Positions 26,258 through 33,452 of a stretch of DNA of 64,000 nt are shown here, one piece after another; the stretch's first letter is position 1; the number at the start of each line of letters is the position of its first letter. This DNA comes from a virus. Location of the stretch: IMG/VR virus record IMGVR_UViG_3300030430_005376, positions 69,857 to 133,856 of that record; one strand, given 5' to 3'. The notes under the pieces are model-generated. The model was given only the letters and a program-made list of their open reading frames with translations, ran no database searches and was not told the DNA's origin. A program made the position numbers and the translations under genes.

Positions 26258-26473
26258 CTATTTTAATTTTTCATTAATAGTTTGTGCCCAAGACCAACCT
26301 GGGTTTTTTGTCAACGCTTCTATAAGTACGTCAACTCTTGGATCTCCTCCTGATGCAGGCCTCTTTGCCAATGCTGCTTTCAGAGCAGCAACTTCTTTTC
26401 TGAGTGCTGCAACATCTCTTTCACATTTTGCGCAGCACTCCTCGGCGCTCGCTGCTTGACTTTTTCTTGGCAT
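26258..26473 (-). CDS. Small coiled-coil protein with Cys cluster, 71 residues
   Basis: Residues 13-17 are CCAKC, followed by a coiled coil ('DVAALRKEVAALKAALAKRP') and a short C-terminal helix ending 'WSWAQTINEKLK'. The Cys cluster could bind metal or form disulfides between chains. It is divergent to the only plus-strand gene, and GGAGGAAAAA stands upstream of its ATG. No function recognised. Confidence 0.6.
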   Translation of the reverse strand: MPRKSQAASAEECCAKCERDVAALRKEVAALKAALAKRPASGGDPRVDVLIEALTKNPGWSWAQTINEKLK

Positions 26474-26488
26474 TTTTTCCTCCGATAT

Positions 26489-26517
26489 TTGAAATGCTTC
26501 GTTATAAGTATCATACT
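26489..26517 (+). promoter_or_regulatory. Sigma70-like promoter for the plus-strand gene
   Basis: TTGAAA (5 of 6 to consensus) at 26489-26494, a 17-base spacer, and CATACT (4 of 6) at 26512-26517. It stands 25 bases before the ATG of the only plus-strand gene. A gene turned against all neighbours needs its own promoter, which supports the call. Matches in AT-rich DNA are easily found by chance, hence the modest score. Confidence 0.45.
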
Positions 26518-26541
26518 AACCACTATTTTTCCGGAGTTAAA

Positions 26542-26871
26542 ATGATCATAAGAAACAGCAGAGTTCCCCAATGGCTTTCAATCGTGATAGATGTTTACGC
26601 AATAGCTTTGTGGCCTTTTATATTCATAAGAGACGAAGGAGATGTGACGACAGTTAACCATGAAAAAATCCACTTGCGTCAACAAGTGGAGTTATTAATC
26701 GTTGGATTTTATCTTCTGTATGCTTTTTATTGGCTTAGAAGTTATCTTAAGCAAGGTGACAAAGCCCAAGCTTACTACGACATACCTTTTGAAAAAGAAG
26801 CGTACGCTTATGACAATGATCTAAAGTACCTTGAAAAGAGAAAAAACTACGCTTGGCTTAACTTCCTGTAG
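26542..26871 (+). CDS. Membrane protein with HExxH-type motif (plus-strand moron)
   Basis: 109 residues from an ATG with GGAG six bases before it; a longer in-frame start exists upstream but would lie over the divergent gene. 'VNHEKIHLRQQVE' gives an HExxH zinc motif, followed by a membrane helix ('LLIVGFYLLYAFYWL') and 'FEKEAYAYDNDL', in which Glu may be the third ligand. A second hydrophobic segment lies at residues 10-25. From memory, proteins of this kind are common in Bacteroidota. The gene is the only one on the plus strand, and its end overlaps dUTPase by 14 bases. A small membrane metallopeptidase acting on the host envelope is a reasonable inference. Confidence 0.72.
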   Translation: MIIRNSRVPQWLSIVIDVYAIALWPFIFIRDEGDVTTVNHEKIHLRQQVELLIVGFYLLYAFYWLRSYLKQGDKAQAYYDIPFEKEAYAYDNDLKYLEKRKNYAWLNFL

Positions 26872-27286
26872 AGCCAAAACCACCAGTTCCGCGGTCTGAT
26901 TCTGAAAGTTCTTCAACTTCTTCAAGTTCGATTTGAGGTCTCTCTACTATCATGATCTGCCCAATTTTATTACCAGATACGTAACTTGGTAAACTTTTCG
27001 CCTCTTCTAACTCAAGAAATTTTAGCATTATCTCGCCTCGATAATTACTGTCAATTACGCCCACGCTGTTTCTCAAGCTTAAATTTGTTTTGGACACTGA
27101 ACTTCGAGGGAAGACTAATCCTACATGCCCAGCAGGTATCTCTATTGCGATACCTGTTCCGTACACGAAATTGCCTAAATCATCTATCTTTAACCAAGCT
27201 GCGTAAAGATCTAAACACGCATCACCCTCTAAAGAGTAGTGCGGTGTTTTTGCATTTGGGTGTAGCTTCTTAAATTTAACTTTCAT
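26858..27286 (-). CDS. dut: dUTP diphosphatase (dUTPase)
   Basis: A 142-residue trimeric dUTPase that hydrolyses dUTP to dUMP, keeping uracil out of phage DNA and feeding dTMP synthesis. All five motifs are present: I 'GDACLDLYAA' (21-30), II 'PRSSVSK' (60-66), III 'GVIDSNYRGEI' (76-86), IV 'GNKIGQIMI' (105-113) and V 'RGTGGFGSTG' (132-141). It overlaps the 79-residue gene by 11 bases and is convergent with the plus-strand gene, sharing 14 bases. Confidence 0.95.
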   Translation of the reverse strand: MKVKFKKLHPNAKTPHYSLEGDACLDLYAAWLKIDDLGNFVYGTGIAIEIPAGHVGLVFPRSSVSKTNLSLRNSVGVIDSNYRGEIMLKFLELEEAKSLPSYVSGNKIGQIMIVERPQIELEEVEELSESDRGTGGFGSTGS

Positions 27287-27515
27287 TTCGACCCATTACA
27301 AAGTTGAACATACGGTCTGCTTCTTCGATAATCTGCTGAATTGAAACATTATCGTATTGTTTGTGTGTTTCCCACTTCATAGCTGCTTTGCCTAGAAGTA
27401 TGTCCTTAGACAAGTTAAGAAGTTCCATTCTTAATGACTCTTCTGGTGTGAGAGAAGGTGGCCCAGGAACAACAACAACTTGACTTTCTTCATTTTCTAT
27501 TTGATCAATTAACAT
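27276..27515 (-). CDS. Small helical protein, paralogue of the 67-residue neighbour
   Basis: 79 residues: a Val/Pro-rich start, then 'SLRMELLNLSKDILLGKAAM' and 'SIQQIIEEADRMFNFVM'. The second half matches the 67-residue protein just upstream in pattern (II-EA-(D/E)(R/K)(M/L)(F/Y)xFV). Small proteins of this type occur next to capsid genes in T4-like phages, as I recall, without known function. It ends within dUTPase, so its translation is coupled to dut. Confidence 0.68.
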   Translation of the reverse strand: MLIDQIENEESQVVVVPGPPSLTPEESLRMELLNLSKDILLGKAAMKWETHKQYDNVSIQQIIEEADRMFNFVMGRNES

Positions 27516-27560
27516 TTAAACTCCTAAGATAATAGTAACAAGATTTTGTGACAAATACAC

Positions 27561-27587
27561 AAAAAAAAGGCACCTAAAAGGGTGCCT
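27561..27587 (-). terminator. Rho-independent terminator after the 67-residue gene
   Basis: On the minus strand the stem AGGCACC/GGTGCCT with the loop CTTTTA is followed by eight T. It lies in the 93-base gap between the 67- and 79-residue genes. The stem sequence GGCACC is the same as that of the terminator after the capsid gene. Confidence 0.88.
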
Positions 27588-27608
27588 ACAAAAGAAAAGT
27601 AAATTGTT

Positions 27609-27812
27609 CTACTTCTTTTGAACGAATGCATAAAGCTTTTCAGCTTCAGCAATAATATCCTCAGTTGTGAAAGGTGCCACTGGTTGACGTGTACCTTCTG
27701 GCTTTAGATGTTCATTTTCAAACTGACGTTGAACTCTTTCTGAGACAATTCCCATTGCCATACCGAGCAGATCTGTGCGGAGCTCGAAACCGTTTCTGTT
27801 TGCATCACCCAT
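27609..27812 (-). CDS. Small helical protein downstream of the capsid gene, 67 residues
   Basis: Helical protein with 'FELRTDLLGMAMGIVSERVQ' and a C-terminal 'TEDIIAEAEKLYAFVQKK' that is shared in pattern with the 79-residue gene product. It forms a one-gene unit between two terminators with its own promoter-like site and a strong AAAGGAG. This suggests high expression. Function unknown; a regulator or virion accessory factor is possible. Confidence 0.72.
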   Translation of the reverse strand: MGDANRNGFELRTDLLGMAMGIVSERVQRQFENEHLKPEGTRQPVAPFTTEDIIAEAEKLYAFVQKK

Positions 27813-27862
27813 TTTATTCTCCTTTGTGTGTGTATGTGTGACGAAGCCTAAGCTTCAAAAAA

Positions 27863-27891
27863 ATTATATTAATCATTCTTAAGCTCGTAAA
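27863..27891 (-). promoter_or_regulatory. Promoter candidate for the 67-residue gene
   Basis: Minus strand TTTACG (4 of 6) at 27891-27886, a 17-base spacer, and perfect TATAAT at 27868-27863. It comes right after the capsid terminator and upstream of the AAAGGAG ribosome site, so a new transcript must begin here if the terminator works well. Confidence 0.5.
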
Positions 27892-27893
27892 AC

Positions 27894-27917
27894 AAAAAAG
27901 GCACCCCGAAGGGTGCC
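27894..27917 (-). terminator. Strong Rho-independent terminator after the capsid gene
   Basis: On the minus strand GGCACCC, a TTCG loop, GGGTGCC and then six T. A C(UUCG)G loop is among the most stable RNA tetraloops. It lies 23 bases after the capsid stop codon, where a very abundant transcript must end. Confidence 0.95.
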
Positions 27918-27939
27918 TTTATAAGACCTAGAAGTTATC

Positions 27940-29877
27940 TCAGATAACGTCCATGTCGAGGCAGGTAACAGTACCGTAGAAGTCAGCGCGAACCATCTTC
28001 TTCCCGTAGCGGGTCATCACGCCCTTACGGGGTGTGAAGTCTTCGGGAGCGAAGATCGTCGGTGTGACGATGAGTGGTACGTAAGGAGCGTAGACGTAAC
28101 CAGTCTCGAGGTAGGAACCTCCCTTGTAACCAACAAGAATCTTGTTGCGGGGGAAGTATGGGTCCTTGTAGACTGTGAAACGGTTGCTCAAGCTACCGAT
28201 TGCTGCTGCACCGAGTGAGAACTCAGAACCGACCTGACCCTGACCATCGATCTTGATGGAGGGCTTGTAGAGGACAGAAGCTTCGAAGATTGTAGCAACT
28301 TCAGGTGAGCACACGATGAAGTTTGCTGAACCACGAAGTGTCTTTCTGTGGATCTCGTTTGCAACGTCGATGATGGTTTCAACGAGAGTCTCGTACCATT
28401 CGCGGACGGTACCAGTAAACTGAGGACCTGTTGCGAGTGAAGATGCGAGCTCAACGGATGCACCGCTTCTCTTGTTAACGAACTTACCGGGTGAACGTGA
28501 CCAGAAGAAGTTCGCGCCACGAGCTTCAACGAGAAGGTCGTTGAGGATCTCACGGTCAATTTCAAGAGCGATCTGCTCAGAGAGGATCTGAGTGAGCTCG
28601 ACCTCAGCGTCCATGCTGTGGTAAGCGTTCAGGTCCTGAGCGAGTTCTGGTGACCAACGAGCACGAAGCTTACGTGTGGTAGCTGTGACCGCGATGGACT
28701 CGATCTTGATGTCAATCTCAGGGATGACAGGCTGTGGTGAAGACTCAAAGTTCGACTCAAAGGTAGGAATGGTGAGTGTTCCACCAGTGCCACCTTCTGC
28801 CTCAACTCTATCAGCGACAGCGAACGAAGCTGTAAGGTTTGTCGCCGCGTTGTGAAGAGCGCTTTCGACACCCTGCATAACGAAGAGCACACCGGTGTCA
28901 AGGTTGCCTGCAGCAGTGCTGGCAAGTGGGTTTGGAGTGAACTTAACAGAGCCTGCTGCACCAGTCATGGTACCAAGCTGGTTGAGACGACGAACGTTAA
29001 GAATACCGCTACCACCCTGCACGTTTGATGCAGGAACTGAGTAGTCTGCAACTGCGCCATCATCTGTGGCAGAGAAGAGAGCGATTGACTTAACAGCAGT
29101 AGGATCAAGTCTCTTGCCAGTGCCGCCAGTAAGAACAGAAGCTGAAACGATTAAGAACTGGTAGTCGAAGTCGCGATCAACGATGTGTTGTGTAACCTGT
29201 GGGTCGAACTGGATAAGCTTTCCGTCTGAACCACTAGTGGTAATTCTACCAGTAGAATCAACAACCTGCTGTGATCCACCACCATATGCACCGTTGTAAA
29301 CAACGAACTCTGCTGATGTACCTGTCAGTCTGACTCCTTCGTGAACGCGTGAGTAGGTAGTGCCAACGAGGTCGTACTGGCCACCTGTAGCATCAGAACC
29401 TGTGCGAACGGAAGAACCTGCTGGGTTGTTGTAAAGTGAGTCGCCCTTGTTGAAAGTAGCATCAGTACCTGCGAGGTCGCGGGAGGATCCTGACTCAAGA
29501 ACGTCATCACCACCAACGTCTGAACCGTAGGTGTAGTCAAGGTAGAAGAGCAGACCGGAAGGAAGGCTCATGGGCTGAATTGAGACGAGCTCGTTTGCAA
29601 CCAGACCGCCGAAAACGCGACGAACGATTGGGAACGCGATGTTTGAGAAGCCGTCAATCTGACCGGCTGATCCGCCGCTGCCGAGAACGTTAGCTTCACG
29701 AAGAACCTGGGCTGCCTGGTTCTCGAGAAGACGTGACATAGTCTCGCGACCTTGATCGCCGAGACCACGAAGTAGACCGGTACGGGTCCACTTCTCCATC
29801 AGTCTGTTACTTTCAGCACCAACGTGACGATCACGGATGCCTTCAGTTAACTGGTTTAAAGTAAATGAACGTGACAT
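27940..29877 (-). CDS. Major capsid protein (T4 gp23-like)
   Basis: A 645-residue capsid precursor. Residues 73-115 carry the gp23 pattern ('DGFSNIAFPIVRRVFGGLVA', 'VSIQPMSLPSGLLFYLDY'). The middle has an insert rich in Gly/Thr/Ser (about 115-370). The C-terminal 260 residues have the HK97-like core ending 'RADFYGTVTCLDMDV'. Residues 59-62 read LRE|A, a proper gp21-type cleavage site at almost the same place as the T4 cut (after residue 65). The gene has a much higher G+C content and C/G-ending codons than its neighbours, and a strong GGAG site, as expected of the most expressed gene. Confidence 0.95.
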   Translation of the reverse strand: MSRSFTLNQLTEGIRDRHVGAESNRLMEKWTRTGLLRGLGDQGRETMSRLLENQAAQVLREANVLGSGGSAGQIDGFSNIAFPIVRRVFGGLVANELVSIQPMSLPSGLLFYLDYTYGSDVGGDDVLESGSSRDLAGTDATFNKGDSLYNNPAGSSVRTGSDATGGQYDLVGTTYSRVHEGVRLTGTSAEFVVYNGAYGGGSQQVVDSTGRITTSGSDGKLIQFDPQVTQHIVDRDFDYQFLIVSASVLTGGTGKRLDPTAVKSIALFSATDDGAVADYSVPASNVQGGSGILNVRRLNQLGTMTGAAGSVKFTPNPLASTAAGNLDTGVLFVMQGVESALHNAATNLTASFAVADRVEAEGGTGGTLTIPTFESNFESSPQPVIPEIDIKIESIAVTATTRKLRARWSPELAQDLNAYHSMDAEVELTQILSEQIALEIDREILNDLLVEARGANFFWSRSPGKFVNKRSGASVELASSLATGPQFTGTVREWYETLVETIIDVANEIHRKTLRGSANFIVCSPEVATIFEASVLYKPSIKIDGQGQVGSEFSLGAAAIGSLSNRFTVYKDPYFPRNKILVGYKGGSYLETGYVYAPYVPLIVTPTIFAPEDFTPRKGVMTRYGKKMVRADFYGTVTCLDMDVI

Positions 29878-29924
29878 GTTTTAACTCCTTTATGTAAAAT
29901 TATGTCTATAAGTTTGTGAACAGT

Positions 29925-31358
29925 TTATTTAAGACCTGCAAGTCTCTGCCAGCGGTCGAGCTCTGGAGCACCGTTTGCTCCTTTCTTCGGCGCTGAAGAT
30001 GTTGTGGGTCTGGATGATGAACCGCGGGTTCTTGACTCAGCGAGAGTCTTTTTGTTACCGCGAGTAAATGTCTCTGTGAGCGACTTGTACAATGACTTAG
30101 CCTCTCTAAGACTGTTAGCTTCGTCAAGAGCCTTGATAACAGATTTCTTTTCAGATTCGTTAAGGTTCTTATTTTGAAGAAGCTTATTGACGTAAAGCAA
30201 CTTGGCATTAAAGAGATTGAGATCTTCCAACTGTTCACGAAGAGTATCAACAGCACTTCTGTATTTCTTCAGTTTCTCATCAAGCGCGCGATTCTTACGG
30301 CGCTCAGTGCGGAATGCCTCCGCAAGTTTGTTCATGTCGGGTGGGTTAGTAAAGGGATCTTGCCCTTCTGCACCACCACCGAAAGATTTGCTGGCGTCGC
30401 CCTTGCCGCCGCCTTTACCACCGAAAGCACCATCGACACCTTGGTGAGGACCTTTGCCTCCAAAGTGGTGATCCATCTTGCCTTCGCGGACCATTTTTCT
30501 AATACGAAGAATTTCTTCAGCGAGCATGGTTTCATCGATTTCTACCATCTCTTCCATGCCTTCTTCTTGGTACATTTCACCGAGTGCTTGGAAGTCAACT
30601 TCTTCTTCTTCACCAGCTTCGCCTTCTGCTTCTTCACCAGCTTCTTCGGCGTCGTCAGCTTCTTCGTCTTCAAGCTCGACTTCTTCTTCGTCTTCATCAT
30701 CGTCGTCAAGCATACCACGAAGCTCTTCAGGGATCTGGTCTTCTTCGATGTCATCTCCTAAGTCAAGAACTAATCTAAGCTCTTGAAGCATCTCTTCGAT
30801 GCTAGGCTCCTGCTGCTCGTCGGCGCTTTCTCCATCTTGTTGTAAAGTTTCTGAAAGCTCGGCTTCAACAGCTTCTCTAAGAGCTTTGAGATCTACTTCG
30901 TAGTATTTGTCATCCATCACTGAATTCTCCTTTAAATTCGTATCTTTATTACTTATGTTATCAGCAGACAAAGTTCTTTTTCTGCTATTAATTTTGTTTG
31001 CTAAATTTTTTAATTCTGCTTTTTGATCTTCGTCAAGCTGCTGAAAAGCATCTCGAGTAGACTCAGATATTGCTACCTTAGAAACATCTGACACATCAGA
31101 TGACACGTCAATACCTAACAGCGTAGATAATTTTCTAAGTGAGGTTTCATCTAACGTAATTTCTTCATCTTCAGAAGAAACGTCTTCGTTAATTTCTTCT
31201 TCAACTGAATCATCTTTGCTTTCAAGAAGCTCAGATTCAATAAAATCTCTAATTTTTGGTGTAACTGCTTCGAGAATCGCTTTTTTTGCATTTTCTTCAG
31301 CAACTTCTCTCAGTTTTTTTGCATCGGCTATTGCTTCTTCAAAAACTTTGTTTGACAT
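29925..31358 (-). CDS. Prohead core scaffold protein (T4 gp22-like), with a strong internal start
   Basis: 477 residues, helical and extremely acidic (the stretch around 195-260 is almost all Asp/Glu), as in core scaffolds that are later cut up by the prohead protease. A Gly/Lys-rich linker lies at about 300-335 and helices at the end contain 'YRSAVDTLREQLEDLNLFNA'. The gene stands directly before the capsid gene. At residue 148 an in-frame ATG follows a perfect AAAGGAG nine bases before it. The 147 residues before that ATG are coded by AT-rich DNA, while the rest has the higher G+C of the capsid gene, so a 330-residue short form is likely made as well. Confidence 0.85.
   Translation of the reverse strand: MSNKVFEEAIADAKKLREVAEENAKKAILEAVTPKIRDFIESELLESKDDSVEEEINEDVSSEDEEITLDETSLRKLSTLLGIDVSSDVSDVSKVAISESTRDAFQQLDEDQKAELKNLANKINSRKRTLSADNISNKDTNLKENSVMDDKYYEVDLKALREAVEAELSETLQQDGESADEQQEPSIEEMLQELRLVLDLGDDIEEDQIPEELRGMLDDDDEDEEEVELEDEEADDAEEAGEEAEGEAGEEEEVDFQALGEMYQEEGMEEMVEIDETMLAEEILRIRKMVREGKMDHHFGGKGPHQGVDGAFGGKGGGKGDASKSFGGGAEGQDPFTNPPDMNKLAEAFRTERRKNRALDEKLKKYRSAVDTLREQLEDLNLFNAKLLYVNKLLQNKNLNESEKKSVIKALDEANSLREAKSLYKSLTETFTRGNKKTLAESRTRGSSSRPTTSSAPKKGANGAPELDRWQRLAGLK
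30915..30933 (-). promoter_or_regulatory. Internal ribosome binding site and start in the scaffold gene
   Basis: Minus strand AAAGGAG (30933-30927), nine bases, and ATG (30917-30915), in frame at codon 148. A GTG one codon before is also possible at spacing six. The Shine-Dalgarno match is as strong as that of the capsid gene. The internal start gives a C-terminal scaffold form, comparable in principle with the nested scaffold genes of lambda-like phages. Confidence 0.65.
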
Positions 31359-31414
31359 TGATTACCTCTTAAACTTAATAAATATAGCTGTTTTTTGCTA
31401 ATGTTCCTTTTTAA

Positions 31415-32062
31415 TTATTCTTTTTCAATTAAATTGACCATATTTTTAACGTTGTTGACTCTTTTTTGTTGATTTAAAAAAGCGCGCTCCATTGGATCCT
31501 TTAAATCCATGAGAGAAAATATGTTATCATCATACTCGTCGTGTCTAGGTAAGGGTGCACGAGATGATCCATACTCAGTTCCACCTTTTCTACCTGGAGC
31601 ACTTCTAATGTATTTTGCATTCGACTGTGTTCCAAAAGCTGGGCCTTTTGTGTTACGTGGTACCGGGCCTGTTGTTCTTTTCTGTCGATAAGTTATTCTT
31701 GGCGATATTCCTTGAACGACAGGAGTCGTGTAATAAGAATCTTCAGATATACCGAGTCGTGTCGCGTTACGACCGGTCAACGAACCTCTGTCAGCCCTGC
31801 CTGATTTATTAGGATTCGTGTAAACAAGGGTGTCTGTGGCGGCGTGAATAGCTCTAACTAGAGGAACATCCATGTCGTCTAGAATATCAAAATCATCGCC
31901 GTCTTCGTCTTCAGGTTCACCAAGCTCAGAGTACTGATACATAGGACGAGACTCACCTTGAGTTGCTCCCTGCGTCGGGTGCCCTGTTGATATTCTCGCA
32001 TAACCACGTCCAAGATTGCCATCATGGGCTTTAGCAATTCTTATTGTGGTTTCATAACCCAT
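31415..32062 (-). CDS. Head-region protein, 215 residues, unknown
   Basis: Polar protein with a Gly/Arg-rich first part, an acidic patch 'LGEPEDEDGDDFDILDDMDV' (48-67) and a basic middle rich in Arg, Gly and Pro. The end is helical ('FLNQQKRVNNVKNMVNLIEK'). Low complexity suggests a disordered internal or scaffold-bound protein. It lies between the protease and scaffold genes, where T4 has none. No homologue recognised. Confidence 0.65.
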   Translation of the reverse strand: MGYETTIRIAKAHDGNLGRGYARISTGHPTQGATQGESRPMYQYSELGEPEDEDGDDFDILDDMDVPLVRAIHAATDTLVYTNPNKSGRADRGSLTGRNATRLGISEDSYYTTPVVQGISPRITYRQKRTTGPVPRNTKGPAFGTQSNAKYIRSAPGRKGGTEYGSSRAPLPRHDEYDDNIFSLMDLKDPMERAFLNQQKRVNNVKNMVNLIEKE

Positions 32063-32074
32063 TATTACCTACTT

Positions 32075-32632
32075 TTATCCAGCTGAGCCTAAGTATGATC
32101 TTCCTGAAATTAGACCTGCTACTGTGTCCTGAGATGCTACCTCAGGTGAAGTTTCGTGTGGTGAAGCTTGTCCGCCCAAACCTGATCCGAATTCGCTCTG
32201 CTGGGCAGGGTCTGGTGTGACTCCTGTAAATGCAGGTTGGTCATTAGCTGATACTGAGCCCGGACCAGGTGAAGTCAAAGGTGGAATGTAGGGAGTTGTT
32301 GGCGCCCCTTGACCTGCACCAAACTCTTTTTCATCTATTGTCTTGTCGTTGCTTCCAATATCAGGTGCGTCTACAAAATCGACATTAAAACCATCTAACA
32401 TTCTATTGCCTGTACCGCTATCAACAGCGCCGCCGTATGCTTCAAATGCTGCAGTGACGTCGCCCGACTGCACATTTTGAGACCAGACTTCTCTAATAGC
32501 GTCATCTGTCATGTCGCCAGCGTGTATAGGAGAAGCTGCATATGCTGATCTTAAATTCTCATTGAATCTTTTGCCAGGGCCTCCCTCGGTCACGACGTCT
32601 GGTGTAACTAAAATATCTCCTTTTCCTGACAT
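32075..32632 (-). CDS. Head-region protein, 185 residues, Gly/Pro/Ser-rich
   Basis: Mostly disordered composition with a short ordered-looking part near residues 25-90 ('AIREVWSQNVQSGDVTAAFE') and a Pro/Gly/Ser tail. No catalytic motif. It shares one base with the previous gene (stop/ATG), so it is coupled to the 76-residue coiled coil. Packaging and head context suggests a minor virion or prohead core protein; function unknown. Confidence 0.65.
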   Translation of the reverse strand: MSGKGDILVTPDVVTEGGPGKRFNENLRSAYAASPIHAGDMTDDAIREVWSQNVQSGDVTAAFEAYGGAVDSGTGNRMLDGFNVDFVDAPDIGSNDKTIDEKEFGAGQGAPTTPYIPPLTSPGPGSVSANDQPAFTGVTPDPAQQSEFGSGLGGQASPHETSPEVASQDTVAGLISGRSYLGSAG

Positions 32633-32862
32633 TATTGCTCCTCATTCTTTTTTTGGATTAATTTAATTCTTTCAAAAAGAAATTTTTGTTGTTTCTTTAA
32701 CTGGAGAAGTGCCTTTAGTTCTTTTCTAACTTCGTAAAACCGCCTAATGTCTTTAGAGTTTTTAGCTTTTTGGACCCTATCTTTTTGGTCAGCTATTTTT
32801 TGACGTTCTTCTTCTATTATTTTTTTTAACAAATCCTTTGTAAGTTTAGTAGGTCTAGACAT
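32632..32862 (-). CDS. Small basic coiled coil with leader-like N-terminus, 76 residues
   Basis: The N-terminus (MSRPTKLTKDLLKKIIEEER) has the same helix pattern as the leader family, with I-E-E at 16-18. The rest is a single long helix of Lys/Glu/Gln heptads ('LKALLQLKKQQKFLFERIKL'). T4 has small prohead core proteins (gp67, gp68) in this part of the map, of which this may be a counterpart. A cargo or core role is inferred from position and leader. Confidence 0.65.
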   Translation of the reverse strand: MSRPTKLTKDLLKKIIEEERQKIADQKDRVQKAKNSKDIRRFYEVRKELKALLQLKKQQKFLFERIKLIQKKNEEQ

Positions 32863-32912
32863 GACAGCTCCAGAAAAAATGTTTGCAATTTAAATATCTT
32901 GCAATTATTTTT

Positions 32913-33452
32913 TTATCTATTTATTTTTGGAGCGAATGCCATATCTGCCCAGTTTCTTGCTGAGTCTCCAAATAGTTCCATAGGGTCTGACGCTTCTACA
33001 ATTCTAGCAGCTTCATCTGCAGGTGTCGAAGGCACAGCAGTGCCTCTTCTACCTTCAGCTCCTGCTTGAGCTTTTAAAGTTGAAGCAGCTGTGTCTGCAA
33101 AAATCTCACTCATAATCGGATCTTTAGTTACACTCGATATTAATTGATTTGCTCTGTTGTCTTGCTGAGGCTGTGTTCTATACACGTCTTCGTTGCTATT
33201 TTGACCATAGCTTACTTGATCTAAGTAACTTCCTCGATTTTGTCGAGCAGCAGGTGGACTTTCGTTTGTTTTGCCCATTCTTGGGTCAAGTCTTTGTCTG
33301 CCTATAACTCTACCTCGGCTTTCAACTGCTTCTTTTAGACTTCTCTTTTTTTCAATCGAGCTGCCCGGGCTCTGTATTAAACCTTCTGCCAAAATTTCAA
33401 CTAAACATTCCTTAACAATTGATTTAAGTACTTTTTTATTTACTTTGCTCAT
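32913..33452 (-). CDS. Head-region protein with leader-like N-terminus, 179 residues
   Basis: I take the ATG that gives MSKVNKKVLKSIVKECLVEI, since a GGGA site precedes it; a longer frame starts 13 codons earlier within the protease gene. The leader helix is followed by I-L-A-E|G (20-24), an excellent gp21-type site. A Gln/Arg/Pro-rich linker and a helical end ('EIFADTAASTLKAQAGAEG', 'MELFGDSARNWADMAFAP') follow. It overlaps the protease gene by 17 bases. A processed prohead core protein is the likeliest role. Confidence 0.68.
   Translation of the reverse strand: MSKVNKKVLKSIVKECLVEILAEGLIQSPGSSIEKKRSLKEAVESRGRVIGRQRLDPRMGKTNESPPAARQNRGSYLDQVSYGQNSNEDVYRTQPQQDNRANQLISSVTKDPIMSEIFADTAASTLKAQAGAEGRRGTAVPSTPADEAARIVEASDPMELFGDSARNWADMAFAPKINR

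Noticed and set aside
27826-27840. GTGTGTGTATGTGTG simple repeat before the 67-residue gene
   Set aside because: Too short and imperfect to be called a meaningful repeat; it is in the untranslated leader and may only be slippage.
28188-29768. Several open frames in other frames of the capsid gene
   Set aside because: The higher G+C of the capsid gene removes chance stops. The products are Ser/Leu/Thr-rich without domains, and the capsid frame is certain.
30174-30786. Long plus-strand open frames (up to 195 residues) opposite the scaffold gene
   Set aside because: They are shadows of the Asp/Glu-rich scaffold code: the complement of GAA/GAC codons gives Ser/Phe/Leu runs. No ribosome site was seen and the protein is low complexity.
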